64,000 nt of DNA from Absidia repens (Eukaryota > Mucoromycota > Mucoromycetes > Mucorales > Cunninghamellaceae). Positions 24,224 to 36,762 of the stretch are shown in pieces; position 1 is the first letter of the stretch, and the number at the start of each line of letters is the position of its first letter. Location of the stretch: the NCBI GenBank assembly GCA_002105175.1, contig MCGE01000038.1, positions 310,001 to 374,000 on the forward strand, in the 5' to 3' direction. The position numbers and the translations under genes are program-made. The notes beneath the pieces are model-generated. The model worked only from the letters and a program-made list of their open reading frames with translations. It ran no database searches and was not told the DNA's origin.

Positions 24224-24561
24224 ATCTCCTCTTCATTTTTGATACTGCTTTACATATACACATACAGTCCTTTTCCCTTTTAGCTTTATAGATCTCATAT
24301 ATTCCTCTTTTACCTACCTTGTTTTATTTTCTTCTATTATCATCCTAACAAAATAAAGATATTTGCTCTTTTGACTTTACGGGAACTTCGCCTTTTTGAT
24401 ACATCGGCGATTAAAAATGTTTGGGATCCTGGCATTGTAGGGGTTGGGAAGTGGGCAATTTATTTTTTAAAAAAACTTTTTTGTGTAATGCTTTTTTTTT
24501 CTCTCTTTTCTCTCTTTATTTTGCGGCTTATTATTTCCTCACATATGCATCCTCTTCCATA

Positions 24562-25725
24562 ATGCTTCTTTCTCCTCTTAGATCAGCGCTGAACACAAAT
24601 TCATACATGCCTGTACGATTACTTGCTGTTAAAAACACGCATTGTTGTTATCGCTTACGCCCGTCCCTTCAGGGTTTCTCCACCACTGCCATTGGTCCTC
24701 AAAGACACTACACCAATCAACCCGACGAATATGAACTCCGTGTTGGGTATGGTAAATATCAGCAAGAAAATAGACAAGGAACTCAATGTGATCGCAAGCT
24801 CACAGTACAACCCCTTTCTTTTCGTTTTTTTTTTATTATTTCTTTTTATAGCTATTACGGTCCTCCAGGATGAATTACCTCGGTTCTTTGATCAGGGACT
24901 TCAGGTGCATGATATCTACTCACAACATGTCGTCTTATCTGATCCACACTATACTCGACTCTCTATCAAAGGAAGAACGGCTTATCTTGGTATTGCGGAA
25001 ATGCTACGGTGGAGTTTAGGATGCTATTTTGACAAGGTCGACTTTGAAATTATCCGGATGCGTGTTTTGCCTGACAAACCCAGTGATGGCGACGACATGA
25101 CTTCACCACCACCACTGTCACCACCATCGTCACGATCATCATCAACATTATTATCATCATCACTATATCCCACATCGTTCTATGCGTTATCACCACCAGC
25201 ATCAAATCACACCTTCCCTCTCATCAAACCATCACCGAAACTAGACGATCCTCATCATCAACAACAGCACCGGCCCTTTGCCACGACGACAAGCTCAATG
25301 CCTTTGTTGGAAGATATGAGATGCAACCATTCTTCTTCTTTTTCAGCACCATCTTTGAAGGAACGACCTTCTTCCAACATTCGATCTTTGGAAATCAGAT
25401 GGCAGTTGCAAGCGAGACCGCGCTCATTTTACCATTCCTCAAGCCAGCAACCAAATAATAACAAAACTCGACAAGTGGATGGTGTTTTTATTTATACTTT
25501 TGATCAACAAGGCTATATCTGTGAACACAAAATTCAGCGTATGTTTTGTGGAATTCATTTATATTCGTCAACTGACTATTTTTTTTTCTTTTCTTTGTAG
25601 GCATCGAACCTTCACCTAGCAAGACAATTCTATTAATGCATTCCTATGGTGGAAGATTACGGGCATTTCTGGAAGCATTGAAACGGCGAAGTGAACCTGA
25701 GTTACGTCCTGGACTTGGTTGCTAA
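24562..25725 (+). CDS. Mitochondrial DUF2358 (C6orf136-like) protein
   Basis: Exons 24562-24751, 24852-25538 and 25601-25725 join in frame (about 333 aa). The N-terminus is rich in Arg, Ser and Leu (MLLSPLRSALNTNSYMPVRL) and ends near HYTNQPDEYE, consistent with a mitochondrial presequence. The conserved part starts LRVGYAITVLQDELPRFFDQ, continues DIYSQHVVLSDP, and after a long Ser/Pro/His-rich insert resumes with LEIRWQLQARPRS, GVFIYTFDQQGYICEHKIQR and IEPSPS. That is the NTF2-like DUF2358 / C6orf136 pattern. Human C6orf136 is mitochondrial but its function is unclear. The insert between the two halves is about 110 residues and low-complexity. Confidence 0.8.
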
Positions 25726-26079
25726 TTTATCCAACCACCTCTATACATTCCCCATTCCTACCCACACGCACTCATCATTAGTATATAGTACAATTTCCCT
25801 TCCCTTTATTTTAGTTACACTATCATTTATGATATCTTTTTTTATTCAATCAATAAACATGCTTTTTTTTTTTATTCAAACAAAAAAATGGTGATGATGA
25901 TGATATATTGGTATTCAAGGATGGATTTTATTAGCGTGTGTAATTGTATTGATATTATATATAATATATATATGTATATAAAAAATGGAGCAACAAATAA
26001 AAAAGTAAAATAAGAGTAAAAAAGGGCAGAAGCAACTAACTAAAACAACAATGCAAGGCAAACATCAACATAAACTAAT
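25726..26079. other. Convergent 3' region
   Basis: Shared 3' flank of the DUF2358 gene and ERG25. AATAAA at about 25,851 and a TATATA-rich stretch at about 25,956-25,980. Confidence 0.5.
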
Positions 26080-27118
26080 CTATAAAGCCTTCAGTTTTTG
26101 TTTTTCTAAAGCTTGACGTTTGCGATAGGCACGGTACTTCTTGTCAGTTCCGAAAAGGTAATCCCACCAGCGGAAAGATGACGCATAATTTCCAACGAAG
26201 GCTTGATGATGGTAGTCGTGGTGTTCGGCCCCAGCCCAGAAAGGAATAAAGTGATGCAAAGACCAAGGGAAATCATAACCAGAATGGGCATCGACCGCTT
26301 GTGTAAGACGGACCACAATCCAGACAAGCATGGTGAATAAATGCAAATGCCAATCCTTGGAGGTTTCGAGGTAATAGAAGGTGATGGCATGATAAAACAG
26401 TGGACCGCCGATAGTACCCAGACCAAGAATTGACGTTTCCAGAGGGTGTGCGTACTCTGCCGCAATACCAATCGGAGCAGCATATTCATGATGGACCTTG
26501 TGGATCTTTTTGTACAAAGGAGGCCAGTGCATAAGGCGGTGAACAGCGTAATGGTAGGCGTCTTCAATGATGAGAAAGATGACCAATTGAGGCAAGATAT
26601 ATGACCTATCAGAAAGAAAAAAAAATTACAGTTCAGTCACTACAGAATGTGTTATCTTTTCTGTGATACTTAGCAGTACTTACCAAGTTGGGAAAGGTGC
26701 CGCCACATTCATACCAAGGATGGACGCCATAGGATGGAACAAAAAGATCAATGGTCCTTCATAAAGAAAATGTTGATATAGTACATGTTTGGTGCATTTC
26801 CAATAATCATCGCCCGTGTTGACATGTTTCTATGGAAATATGTACATAAAGTAAAGAAGGTCAAACGAGGGGTTTCTCCCAGTAAGAATATTCGATATAT
26901 TTTTTTCAAAGAAAAACAATTCTACTTACAGGCTGCAATTTGTATTTTTCAAAGTAAGGAATAAAATCACACAATAAAAAGGGAAGGAATCGACCAAAAT
27001 ATACCAGTTCATGCATAGCAAAGGCGAAGAGCCCTGTCACCAGAAGGGGGTTTCTACCTTCATACATTTGTTCCCAGTGCGTTTCAAGCCAAGTCATGGA
27101 TGTATCAGTACCATTCAT
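26080..27118 (-). CDS. ERG25: C-4 methylsterol oxidase
   Basis: Membrane di-iron oxygenase of the ER that removes C-4 methyl groups in ergosterol synthesis. Three exons (27118-26930, 26829-26684, 26605-26080) give 286 residues. All three histidine boxes of the fatty acid hydroxylase superfamily are present: HRLMH, HKVHH(EY) and HHDYHH. The usual family end is seen, [20 protein letters not shown]. Hydrophobic segments occur near [34 protein letters not shown] and the first residues of exon 3. The C-terminus KQKLKAL is lysine-rich, as expected of an ER retrieval region. It is divergent from the mS26-like gene, with 345 bp between the starts. Confidence 0.97.
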
Positions 27119-27463
27119 TTTATCTACTTAGTTCCAATTTTTTATTAAAGAAATTAAAGAAAAAGAGATGAGTTTATAAAAGGCGATGGTAAAAAAGAAA
27201 AAGTAACGGAAAGAGAAGCAGAAAATTGGATTTTTTAAATCCTACGCTTTTTTTATGGCCTGACAGATATTTCATACGGAGTGCGAATATGAAATCGCAA
27301 GGCTGTCAGTCATTCCGAAAAAAAAGCCACAGACTTTGACCCCTTTTTTCATTGTTTGTGGTTGTCTGAGATTGTTTTTTTATTTTTTTTATTTTTTTTT
27401 TATTTTCTCACCAGGCCCATCCCAATTCTTTTTTCTCTCCATCTTTTTATCGTAATATCAATC
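27119..27463. promoter_or_regulatory. 345-bp divergent promoter ERG25 / mS26-like
   Basis: Short region between two opposite start codons, with a T-rich stretch just before the mS26-like start (27,373-27,405). No specific operator was identified. Confidence 0.45.
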
Positions 27464-28230
27464 ATGTCATATATGCAACGATTGACCACTGCATCATCAG
27501 CATGCCGCACTGTACAATGGAAGCGATGTATTTCAACCACTAGTATCACCATGCAAAAGCAACAACAATACGGCGAAGGTTTTGCACCACCCAAAGGCAG
27601 CCGTGACACCGTTAAAGAAGTGCATCGTCGACGTCGCATTGCCACCTCCATTCCATCTCACTTGGGCAATGCATCCAAAGCCACTACCGATACCACAACC
27701 ATCAACAGCCCCAAAAAACAACATCGCGAGGAATTACGAGCCACTCGTCATCAATACGCCCAGGAATTATTACAACTTCAAGGTCAACGTGATGCCTCCG
27801 CTGCCACCAAACGTATGGAAACGAAGAGCATCTTCAATCATTAAAACATGCTTTGGATCAGGAGAAGAAGGAACATTTGCAACATGAAAAGGAAGTGGTT
27901 GCCATGCTTGGTAACCCTGAGGCTCTCGATAACACCAAGACCGGTGAAATGTCATCCCTCCAACAACAAATTGCCTCGGAAAGACAGCAAAACCGCCTCC
28001 AACACGATCAACGCATACGGGCTGGTCGTTTACGCCACTTGGTCAAGATGTATCATGCCACTGAGAACTTTGTCACTATGGAAAACTTGGATAGTCGTAT
28101 TGATGCTTTGTTAGCCCACAAGGAAAGTCCTCCTATGTACACCTTGGCTGAATTGATGTTTACCCCTGCTGCTGAAGCCGATGAAATCAAAACCCGAAAA
28201 CAATTATTAAACGAAGCCATGGGTTTATAG
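27464..28230 (+). CDS. Mitoribosomal small-subunit protein mS26/Pet123-like, frame broken
   Basis: Probable mitochondrial small-subunit ribosomal protein. It starts at 27,464 (MSYMQRLTTASSACRTVQWK) with a presequence ending near RCISTTS, then YGEGFAPPKGS, and a long charged helix HREELRATRHQYAQELLQLQ that suits the Pet123/mS26 group. The frame stops at 27,842, but the next frame (one base earlier) continues the same helical style (EEHLQSLKHALDQEKKEHLQ through LNEAMGL, stop 28,230). The join falls about 27,815-27,830. It looks like one missing base, or a sequencing error, rather than an intron: the only GT...AG pair that restores frame would remove about 39 nt of coding-looking sequence. The family name is tentative. 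Confidence 0.6.
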
Positions 28231-28623
28231 ATTAGATGTTAATTTAGTCATTGCATGATAGTCATTAGAATAGAATATAGCAGTAGTGGCATTAGTCGTA
28301 GAAGTAGTTAGTGTAGTTTTCGTTTTTTTTTTTATTTATTGAAAATATATTGATGATTTGAATAAAAATAAAAATATGTGTATATTCATCTATTTGCAAT
28401 GAGTTATTTATGATTAAATCTGTGTTTTTTATTGAAGATATATGATTGAATTCTATATGTAAAAAAATGTGTATCATAAATTCATCTAAATCTATTGGGT
28501 TTTGGGATAAAGGCCAACAGTTATGCTGTGTTTTGCAATGCCAAAGGAAAACCACAGAATGGTGGGGTTTTTTTTTTTTTTTTTTTTTTTTTTGAATGAG
28601 ATAGTGCGAAAAAATAAACTAAA
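28231..28623. other. Convergent 3' region with poly-T tract
   Basis: AT-rich, with (T)n at 28,568-28,593 (26 nt) close to the PAQR stop. No gene. Confidence 0.5.
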
Positions 28624-30069
28624 CTACATGAATTCTTTACAGATTTCGTGGCCACCAGTATGCCAGTATGTCATCGCCTTCATTACACCAAGGTAATGAG
28701 TAATCAATGCAATCACCACACATACATGGAATATTTGATGAGAGGCACCCTAATAAAGTAACACATACCAAAAAAAGAAATTGAGTAAAGTTTTGTTTAT
28801 ATATTCATATGAAATTTTATATTTACAAAGATGTTGAAAGTTCCAGGTGACCAGCGCTCAGGAATTCTACCAAAACAGATAATACTTTTTCAATCATGAT
28901 GCCCTTTTGTCGATCCTTGTTCTATTACCTAGCACCATAAATAAGCGCTCCACCAACATAGCTTCCTCCCATCACCAGCATGTTAAGCAAAGAAATAGTA
29001 TCAAGCGATCTGGCCAACTGAAAAAAAAATGCTGGGTGAGTCGGCATTGTTTCTATTTTGAGTATAATATCTAGATCCGATACTTACACCGTAGACATAT
29101 ATGCCATGTAATGCAGGCACCACACCAAATAATCCAAGAGCTAAAAACATGGAGGTTCGCATCCAACGATAAGCTGGTGTACGGAAATGTTGCAAAAGTA
29201 CGACGGCAGCCTAAAAAATAATAATCAGGAGCCATTTCATATCATTAATAAGTGATATCCGGTTTTCATAAAGAATCCATTCATATCTTACCGTGCAAAC
29301 CCCAAGAACAGAGACAGTAACCAAGTATATCACTACAAAGAATACAAACACGTACTTAAGTCACTTTTCCGCTTACAAGTAGAACATGTCTTCTTACCCT
29401 GATGAACTTGATGACAATGGAATCCATAATAAATCACAGGGAAGAAAGAGCCACTACGACCGAGAATAAAAATAAAAAGGGGATTGAGTAAATAAATCCA
29501 CATATCCCTGAGTTCAACCGGTACTTACACAATCAAAGTAGTAATGCCAGCATAATCGCATCGATTCCAAGTCGCGGCAACTGGTTCCGAGTGGCATGAG
29601 AAGCAGTGAAACAAGCTACTGAAACCAAGGCAGGTCAAGGCACCAGCAATAAATACGAAAAAGTAAATGTAGTCAAACCATGTGAGGCTATCAGAAAAGG
29701 GTTGTAACCATACAAAATGAATACCAAGACCAACAAAAAGCAAAAAACCAAGCAAATGAGACCAAATGTTGACTAAGCAAGAAAATCCATTCATGATTAG
29801 TATGAGAATGAACCTTCCCATGATACACCCCCACCTGTTCTTTTGCTTTTCTTACCATATTCATTGTGCAAATAAAAGATCGTTTTCACACAATCAATGT
29901 AGCTTCCTGTTGGACGTCGATAGTTGTCAGTGATATAATGATTGTCTTGCATCCAAGGTGGTAGTTCATCCCAACGTAAGATCTTCTTGTCAGTATCTTT
30001 GTTTAATAAACTTGTGGTATCTTGATCAGAAGGTCGTCTTTTGTTGATATGTCGGTGATGAGGTGTCAT
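28624..30069 (-). CDS. PAQR receptor (adiponectin receptor / IZH family)
   Basis: Seven-TM membrane protein of the PAQR family; yeast Izh proteins affect zinc and sterol homeostasis, and animal AdipoRs have ceramidase activity. About eight exons are readable from ATG 30,069 (MTPHHRHINKRRPSDQ). Landmarks: LRWDELPPWMQDNHYITDNY, RRPTGSYIDCVKTIFYLHNE, VNIWSHLLGFLLFVGLGIH, the zinc-site motif SSLFHCFSCHSEPVAATWNR, CDYAGITTLIVGSFFPVIYY, and the C-terminal GASHQIFHVCVVIALITHY, which carries the second conserved His pair. It ends CKEFM. The three zinc ligands expected of PAQRs (His in SLFH, two His in the ASHQIFH motif) are all present. Confidence 0.94.
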
Positions 30070-30710
30070 AGTATATTTGGGCCAGTTTACAGTGAATAAG
30101 AAGAATAAGAATGATAATAAATATGGGTTGAGCAAGTTGGGCCCTTTTTTATACCTATGCAAAGAGAAAAAGAAAAAAGAAAAAAAAAATCTCTCAACCA
30201 TTGGGGGTTTGGCCACTTGGTTTTGACCTCCCGCAGGCATTACAAAATGAATGTGAAAGTGATTTTTTGAAACAGCGCCAAAGGCTTTGGTCACTACTTT
30301 AATTAAATTAGATAACAATGCCAAGGAGAAGACCTGGTTTATAATTGTTCTTTTCTAGCTTGTGAAAAGCATAGTCATTCTGGAATAGTTGATTGCATTG
30401 AGTGTACCCGATGATGATGAAGACATGGTTACTAATGGTTTTTTTTCTTTGTAAAAAAACCCTTCTTTTTTTTTATTGAATAGAATTGGACGAGAAAAAG
30501 AGTCTTAAACTAGGTCAGAAAAGTCATGGCAGGAGTCAAAAAGTAGTAGTTTGCGCGTCTACTGCGCGTGGTGATGAATTAGAAACTAAAAGAGCGAAGT
30601 TTCCAGACTCCGGGGAATGAAAAAATTAATGCTGTCCAAGAAATACAAGCAACAGTAGATCACAAAGTACGTCAGTTATCTCTATAAGGTAAAATACAGG
30701 TCTAGGGGTT

Positions 30711-30741
<31 letters not shown>

Positions 30742-30857
30742 GATGACTTTGTATGATGCAGCCTTTCTATGAACTCCCATGAACCAGGAGGAATGTTTGT
30801 GACTTGATAAAAGTGGGATCTACAATAGCAATTTGACACCCCAAGTAAAAATCACGG
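30070..30857. other. Divergent intergenic region
   Basis: Lies between the PAQR and ABC transporter genes. It contains a 29-nt T run at 30,713-30,741 and an unsupported upstream frame on the minus strand (30,070-30,324). Confidence 0.5.
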
Positions 30858-33800
30858 ATGAGCATTGACGAAGTGGTGAGTAAAATTCGGTTCTACCGCA
30901 TTATGCGGTCATAGTTTTTTAAAAAGTTACCCCTTTTTTTTTATATATTCTGCAACATTGAGCCTATGATTTATTCCCACACAAATATATATATATTTTC
31001 TACGAATTTAAATCACCGACGATCGCTGGTGGGAGTCTCTTTTGCCTCTCTTCTTTTTGTGTCTATCTTTTCTTGTTTCCTCGATTATCCTGCACATGCA
31101 TCGACCGTCTTTATTTTCAAAAAGACAGGAGCCTACTTGCCCGCCTTGCTTCAATTGTCAATTACCAACAAATTCATGTACCAATGGAGGCTCATGTGAG
31201 CCAAGCGGGACTTGTTCTTGTCCTGTTGGTTGGGGTAAGATTGATCGCTTTATTGAAACATACGCTATTTTGATACATACTAATCTCTATTTATAAAGGT
31301 GATATTGATTGTGGCTCCCCGTTATGTGGCTCCCTTTATGATGAAAACAGACCTCAAAGACAACAGAATCAAGACTGTGCTTGTGATGATGGGTAACTAG
31401 TGAAATATATACAAACAGAGACGGATAAAGGATTATACATGATGATTTACCTGTATATTTGTTAGATGGGGCGGAGTCAACTGCAATGTATGTCAAAACG
31501 ATTATGCATGTCAAGGTGGCAAGGGTGGAAATGCAACCTGTATAAAATCAGCAATTGGTCTCAAATCAATGCATGCTTGGTGCTCAACGACAAGTAAGAA
31601 ATAACCAATCATAATAGAACAACAGAAACGAGAATGATTTACTGATGTGTGGGGTGGGGATTATATATAATTATATGATAGATATACCATGGATCGACAA
31701 TACTAGGGTTTCCTTACAATGCGATTGGGAGTCAAATCAATGCATATTCCAGTTCTGGAAGGATCAAGAAGAACAATTCTATTGTGAAATGTCTGAATGC
31801 AGTCAAACTAGTAAGTAAACCATCCATCGTCACAGAATCAAAGGGATCCTTTATATTGATATACATATCTCTTTGTAAAGTTTTATCTTCGGGCGATCAT
31901 GATGTGCACGGTCAATGCGCGAAGTCGACTTGTGGATGTATGAAGGATGCTTTTATGTGTGGAAGAGAGGTGGATATGTCTGAACTCGTCAAGAATGTGA
32001 AAGGTCCCTCTGAATGGTATTGTAAAGATGGACAAGATTGCTGGTACAATGGTAAGAAGTCATTTCACGCTTTTTTTGATACAGTGCTTTCGTTTTCTTA
32101 ACATCAACCCATCTTGGAGGGTTTTTTTCTTCTTCTTTTAATTAGAATACTCCACCTTGGTCAGTGTATTTCCCGATAATATCAATTTGGCTTGTGATGT
32201 TGGTGAATGCGTCAATGAACAAGATTACCTCGATGTCAAACCAGTGGTAATTTTTATGCAAATGCCCAGTTGCTATGCATCACTAACGTTTTATTGTCTT
32301 TTTAATTAGGATCGGTCCTTTTCACGTTACACGGAATCGGTGATTGTACTTGCCATCCTGCTTGCTTGCTTGATCATCTATGTCGTGACGAAGATAACAG
32401 CCAAGAGACAAAAACGGCTTTTTGGGACGCAAATTCGATTGACGGATGACGATCAAGATGATGATGATGTGAATGCCTACCTATCAGATCAACAGCCCGT
32501 GCAACTTACTTTTGAAAACATTTGCTACAATATCGGTAATACTTACTTATTCTTTGTCTTTCTCTCTCATGCCCTTGAAATATTGTCAGTTCAACTAACT
32601 TTTTTTTTTTTTAATATTATTATTAGGAGGGGAACGGGTTTTGTCAGACGTGACGGGTTACACGGAGCCTGGACAATTGATGGCAGTAATGGGTCCTTCC
32701 GGTGCTGGTAAATCCACTTTACTGGACATTCTAGCTCGAAAACACAAGTGTGGGGTCACAAGTGGCCAGGTCTTGGTGAATGGAAAACTACCTGATCGAA
32801 AACAATTCAAACGAATGACGGGCTATGTCGATCAAGATGACACGCTGATGGGTGTATTGACTGTGCGGGAAACGTTGATGTTTGCGGCGATGCTTCGACT
32901 GCCACGTAACATGCCGCTTCGATACAAACAACGCCGGGTGCAAGATGTGATGAAGGAATTAGGCATTGACGGTATTGCTGATCATGTGATTGGCATCCCT
33001 GGTCAACAACGTGGGATCAGTGGTGGTGAAAAACGTCGGGTCAGTATTGGTAAAGCCTTGGTGACAAGCCCTCAACTGCTTTTCCTGGATGAACCAACCA
33101 GTGGTCTGGATGCCTACAACGCAAGTATGGTTATGTCTTGTCTCAAACGCCTCTGTCGTCAAGGAAGCCGGACTATTATTGTCACAATTCATCAACCTCG
33201 TTCCAATATCTTCAAATTATTCGACTCCCTCATGCTATTGGCATCTGGAAAATTGGTAAACTTTTGTCTTGGGTGATGTGTCTAGTTTTTTTATTTTTAA
33301 TTTTAATTTTATTTTTATTTCCATAGATTTACTTTGGCCCTGCGAACACCACTTCTCGCTACTTTAGTAGTCTTGGCTATTCAGTGCCATCTGATTACAA
33401 TATTGCAGATTACCTTAGTAAGTTATTTTCAATATAAAGGACTTGAATCACGTACTTATGATTCTTCTTTTTTATTATATATATATATACATGAACAATA
33501 GTTGACTTGACGATAAAACGACCAGACGATATGAATGACCAACGATTACGACGCACATCTTCAAGAACAAGTAGTGTGGTGCTTCACAACAATCCATCCG
33601 ATGAACAATTAGACGATTTACACTCATCGCCGGAATCATCATCATCAATAGCAGCAGCAGAAGCAGCGGCAACACTCTTAGAGGGGGATAATGTGGCAGA
33701 TCAACACGAAGAGTACGACCTTTTGACTGAAGCAAATCATGCACATCACTTGTTTGGTTCATATAAGGACTCGGCTCTTGCTCGACGGACCCTGGCGCAT

Positions 33801-34965
33801 GTACAGAAGGCAAATGGTGGGGCGACTAGGGATGCATCATATTCTGTGTGGGTGAACTCAAAAAACCATCAATCGAATTCCTTTTCCTTATTACAATTCT
33901 GGCATGAACTGGTAAGAGGGATGATATGAATGGGGCATACTCACGCATTTTGATATTCACTATTGAACAATACTTCGTATATACCCACTAGTCACTTTTA
34001 TCTTCACGAACATTTATCAATCTCTATCGAAACCCGTTCTTGTTTTTTGCTCATTTTTTCTGCTCTTTGGTGCTTGGAGTGCTCCTGGGAAGTCTATTTT
34101 GGCAAGTGGAAATTGATTTGACGGGTGTCCAAAATCGACTTGGTGTTCTCTTCTTTACATGTGCACTGCTTGGGTTTGCATCGACCAGTGCTTTGGATAT
34201 GTTTAGCAAAGAACGGGTGTTGTTTATGCGGGAAAGAGAAAGCGGTTATTACAGTCCTGCTAGCTATTTTTTGGCCAAGGTCGCATTTGATGTTTTTCCT
34301 TTGCGTTGTTTTCCTCCTTTGGTGATGGGGTCCGTGATGTACTTTATGATTGGTTTGAACCCTACAATGTCGGTGTTCCTGAAATTTCTTTTGGTCCTGG
34401 TCTTGTTTAATCTGGCAGCGGCTGGTCTGTGTCTTTGTTTCGCCTGTCTCTGCAAAAGCGTCTCTGTAGCAAATCTATTGGCGAATTTGACAATGCTTTT
34501 CTCCATGCTGTTTGGCGGGTTTCTATTGAATAAAGGTAAATTCATATTATTTTATTTTTGAAAAATTAATGGTAATCATCCTTTTTTTTTCCCTTCTTAG
34601 AACACATTCCGGCGGTTCTCAGGTAAGAAGAGGATAATTGAAAATATAACTAGTCATATGAAGATGAAAGCTCTGATATTGACGAAAATTCTTTATTTTT
34701 GGTCACGGACAACTGCAGCTGGTTACAGTACCTCAGCTTCTTCAATTACGGATACGAAGCGTTGATTGTGAACGAACTCAAGGATATCACATTGCGGGAT
34801 AAGACAATTGCAGATATTCAAATTCCTGGTCCTATCATTCTGGCAAGATTTGGGTTTAATGGGCAAGCATTTTGGCGTGATGTGAGTCGACTTGGTGCCT
34901 TTGTGATGGTGACAATGGTGGCATCTTTCCTCTTTTTGAAGTATTTGGTCAAGGAAAAACGATGA
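30858..34965 (+). CDS. ABCG half-transporter with EGF-like lumenal domain (ADP1-like)
   Basis: ATP-driven membrane transporter related to yeast Adp1. The N-terminal region has Cys-rich EGF-like repeats (CPPCFNCQLPTNSCTNGGSC, CSCPVGWG, CDCDDG-type) and ends in a TM segment (SVIVLAILLACLIIYVVTK). The nucleotide-binding domain follows: Walker A GPSGAGKST, Q-loop YVDQDD, signature ISGGEKRRVS, Walker B LLFLDEPTSGLD, H-loop IHQPR. After a Ser/Ala-rich linker come the ABCG membrane helices (NLYRNPFLFFAHFFC, CALLGFASTSALDMF) and the end WLQYLSFFNYGYEALIVNEL to LKYLVKEKR. More than ten exons can be followed in frame from about 31,036. The first exon is uncertain: ATG 30,858 with donor 30,876 and acceptor 31,035 keeps the frame and yields a signal-peptide-like start. 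Confidence 0.9.
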
Positions 34966-35239
34966 TGGTCATTCATAGAGTTATTATTATAATTTTATTC
35001 CAATACGGATATTTTGTTGTGTACATTAGTATAGCTATTTGTAGAGTTTAGCACACCTTTCCCCATTGTTACCCTGTCATATTTATTATTCCCGCTTCTA
35101 TAATAAAAAAAAAATTCACGAATTTGACTTATTCAATACAATGTGATGGATAGTGATGGTTTGGTATGATTCAATGACGACTAAAATAAAGATTTACTAT
35201 AATAGTTAAATTATGAAAAGATATCAAAACAAAACAATA

Positions 35240-35274
<35 letters not shown>

Positions 35275-35466
35275 CGATGAAGATAATTATAGTAATTTCT
35301 TTTTATTGGAAGACATTGGATATAATTCAGTAAAGGTTAGAATAAATACGACTACTATACTAAATAAATAAAATCTAGCGGAGGAGAGATATCAAAAGTA
35401 AAAAACAGCGAAAAAAAAAAGTATTGAAGAGTCATTCTAACTAGTGGGAGGGAAAAATCGACCATT
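34966..35466. other. Convergent 3' region with poly-A tract
   Basis: 3' flanks of the ABCG and Nudix genes. A 32-nt A run lies at 35,241-35,272. Confidence 0.6.
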
Positions 35467-36297
35467 TCACCCTTTTTTGAAGAGGGCCTTGAGTCCATTG
35501 GAAAAGGAAGATTGCTTGGTTTCGTTCGGCGGGGTCAAAGACATATCGGGGACTGGCGATGATATAGACACAGACGAAGGTGGAATCAGTGTTGACAATA
35601 ACGGTTGCTGTTGTGGTTGTGATATAGAATTGGATTGGTTGGCTGGGTTGAGACTAGATAGCATCATTGCATCCCGCATGTATTGTCCCTTCACTACCAG
35701 AAGAGCCTCGTCGTAGGTATACTATTAATAATAGTAAAAGATGATGAATATGAGAGAGTTCCATCCAAAGTTCCATCTAAATGTTTCATATCATCTACCC
35801 CCCTTTCCAAACTTACCCATCGACGCTCCCGTTTCTTCTTTTCGGGGAACTTTTTACAAACTTCGTCAATTTCCAATTCAAAGATCCAGTGGTGTGCCTT
35901 GATCTGTTTTTTCGTTGCTTCTTCAAATATACCGAGTTGTCGAGTAATCCTCCCCTTGATGCCAGCTTCTTCCCAAGTTTCCCGTAATGCTGCTTGTGCT
36001 TGAGTTTCATTGTCTTCCCACCCACCTTTTGGCTAAAAATAAAATAAAGAGAGAAAAAAATAATAAAAAAGGATATTAGTTTGATGAAGATGACATCGAT
36101 AAATATATGTTATTTTTGCTTACCAAAACCCAATTATCTTTATTCTTATTGGAAGAGCTGATTAATAAAAACCTTCGGTTGACAGGATCAATAGGCAAAC
36201 ATCCAGCTACTTGTCGTATATTGTTGTCGTCCACTACATCATTTCCGCGTCCATGTCTTGCTTTCTTAGCGTACTCTATAGTGGGCTGCTGTTCCAT
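35467..36297 (-). CDS. Nudix hydrolase, diphosphoinositol polyphosphate phosphohydrolase type
   Basis: Likely removes pyrophosphate groups from inositol pyrophosphates and diadenosine polyphosphates (yeast Ddp1, fission yeast Aps1 group). Three exons from ATG 36,297 (MEQQPTIEYAKKARHGRGND). The N-terminal strands read RQVAGCLPIDPVNRRFLLIS. The Nudix box, starting PKGGWEDNETQAQAALRE and ending TWEEAGI, has the expected G, E, R-E and E-E residues. IFELEIDEVCKKFPEKKKRE then RRWVYTYDEALLVVKG-like residues follow, as in DIPPs. The last 60 residues are Ser/Pro/Gln-rich and end in LKALFKKG. It is divergent from the auxin-efflux-type carrier gene. Confidence 0.92.
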
Positions 36298-36762
36298 GAT
36301 TAATAAAAGTCGAGAGAAAAAACAAAGAAAGAGGAAAAGAAAATGAAAAAAAAGAGGGAATTTGAAGGAAGTTCAGCCATTTTGCCAAGTCTGGATTTAA
36401 ACCACCGACTGGGGGGGGAGCTCGGCTCAGCATTGTCATTCTCAGGATCGACCATTGTCAATCAGACATTCAATGCAAGTTGTATAAGAAATCGAAAAAA
36501 TGTCAAACAACACGTTGAATCAAATTTAAGAAAATGATGGCAACGCGGGTTACCGTATTAATTTTACTGCGAATAAATTTTTGAGTTTTGACAGAAATAC
36601 CATTGGCTGATAAATCGAGAATTTTCTATGCTGTGCTTCTTGGACAAATGGTGCAATTTTGGCAATATATCGAAATATTATATCATTTATACTGCATTAT
36701 TATTTCTTACCTTTCTTTTAGTTTCTTAACTTTTTTGTATTTATTTTCACATCCAAATTGGC

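Noticed and set aside
30070..30324. In-frame upstream extension of the PAQR protein
   Set aside because: Low-complexity Phe-rich stretch with no PAQR similarity; ATG 30,069 gives the usual start.
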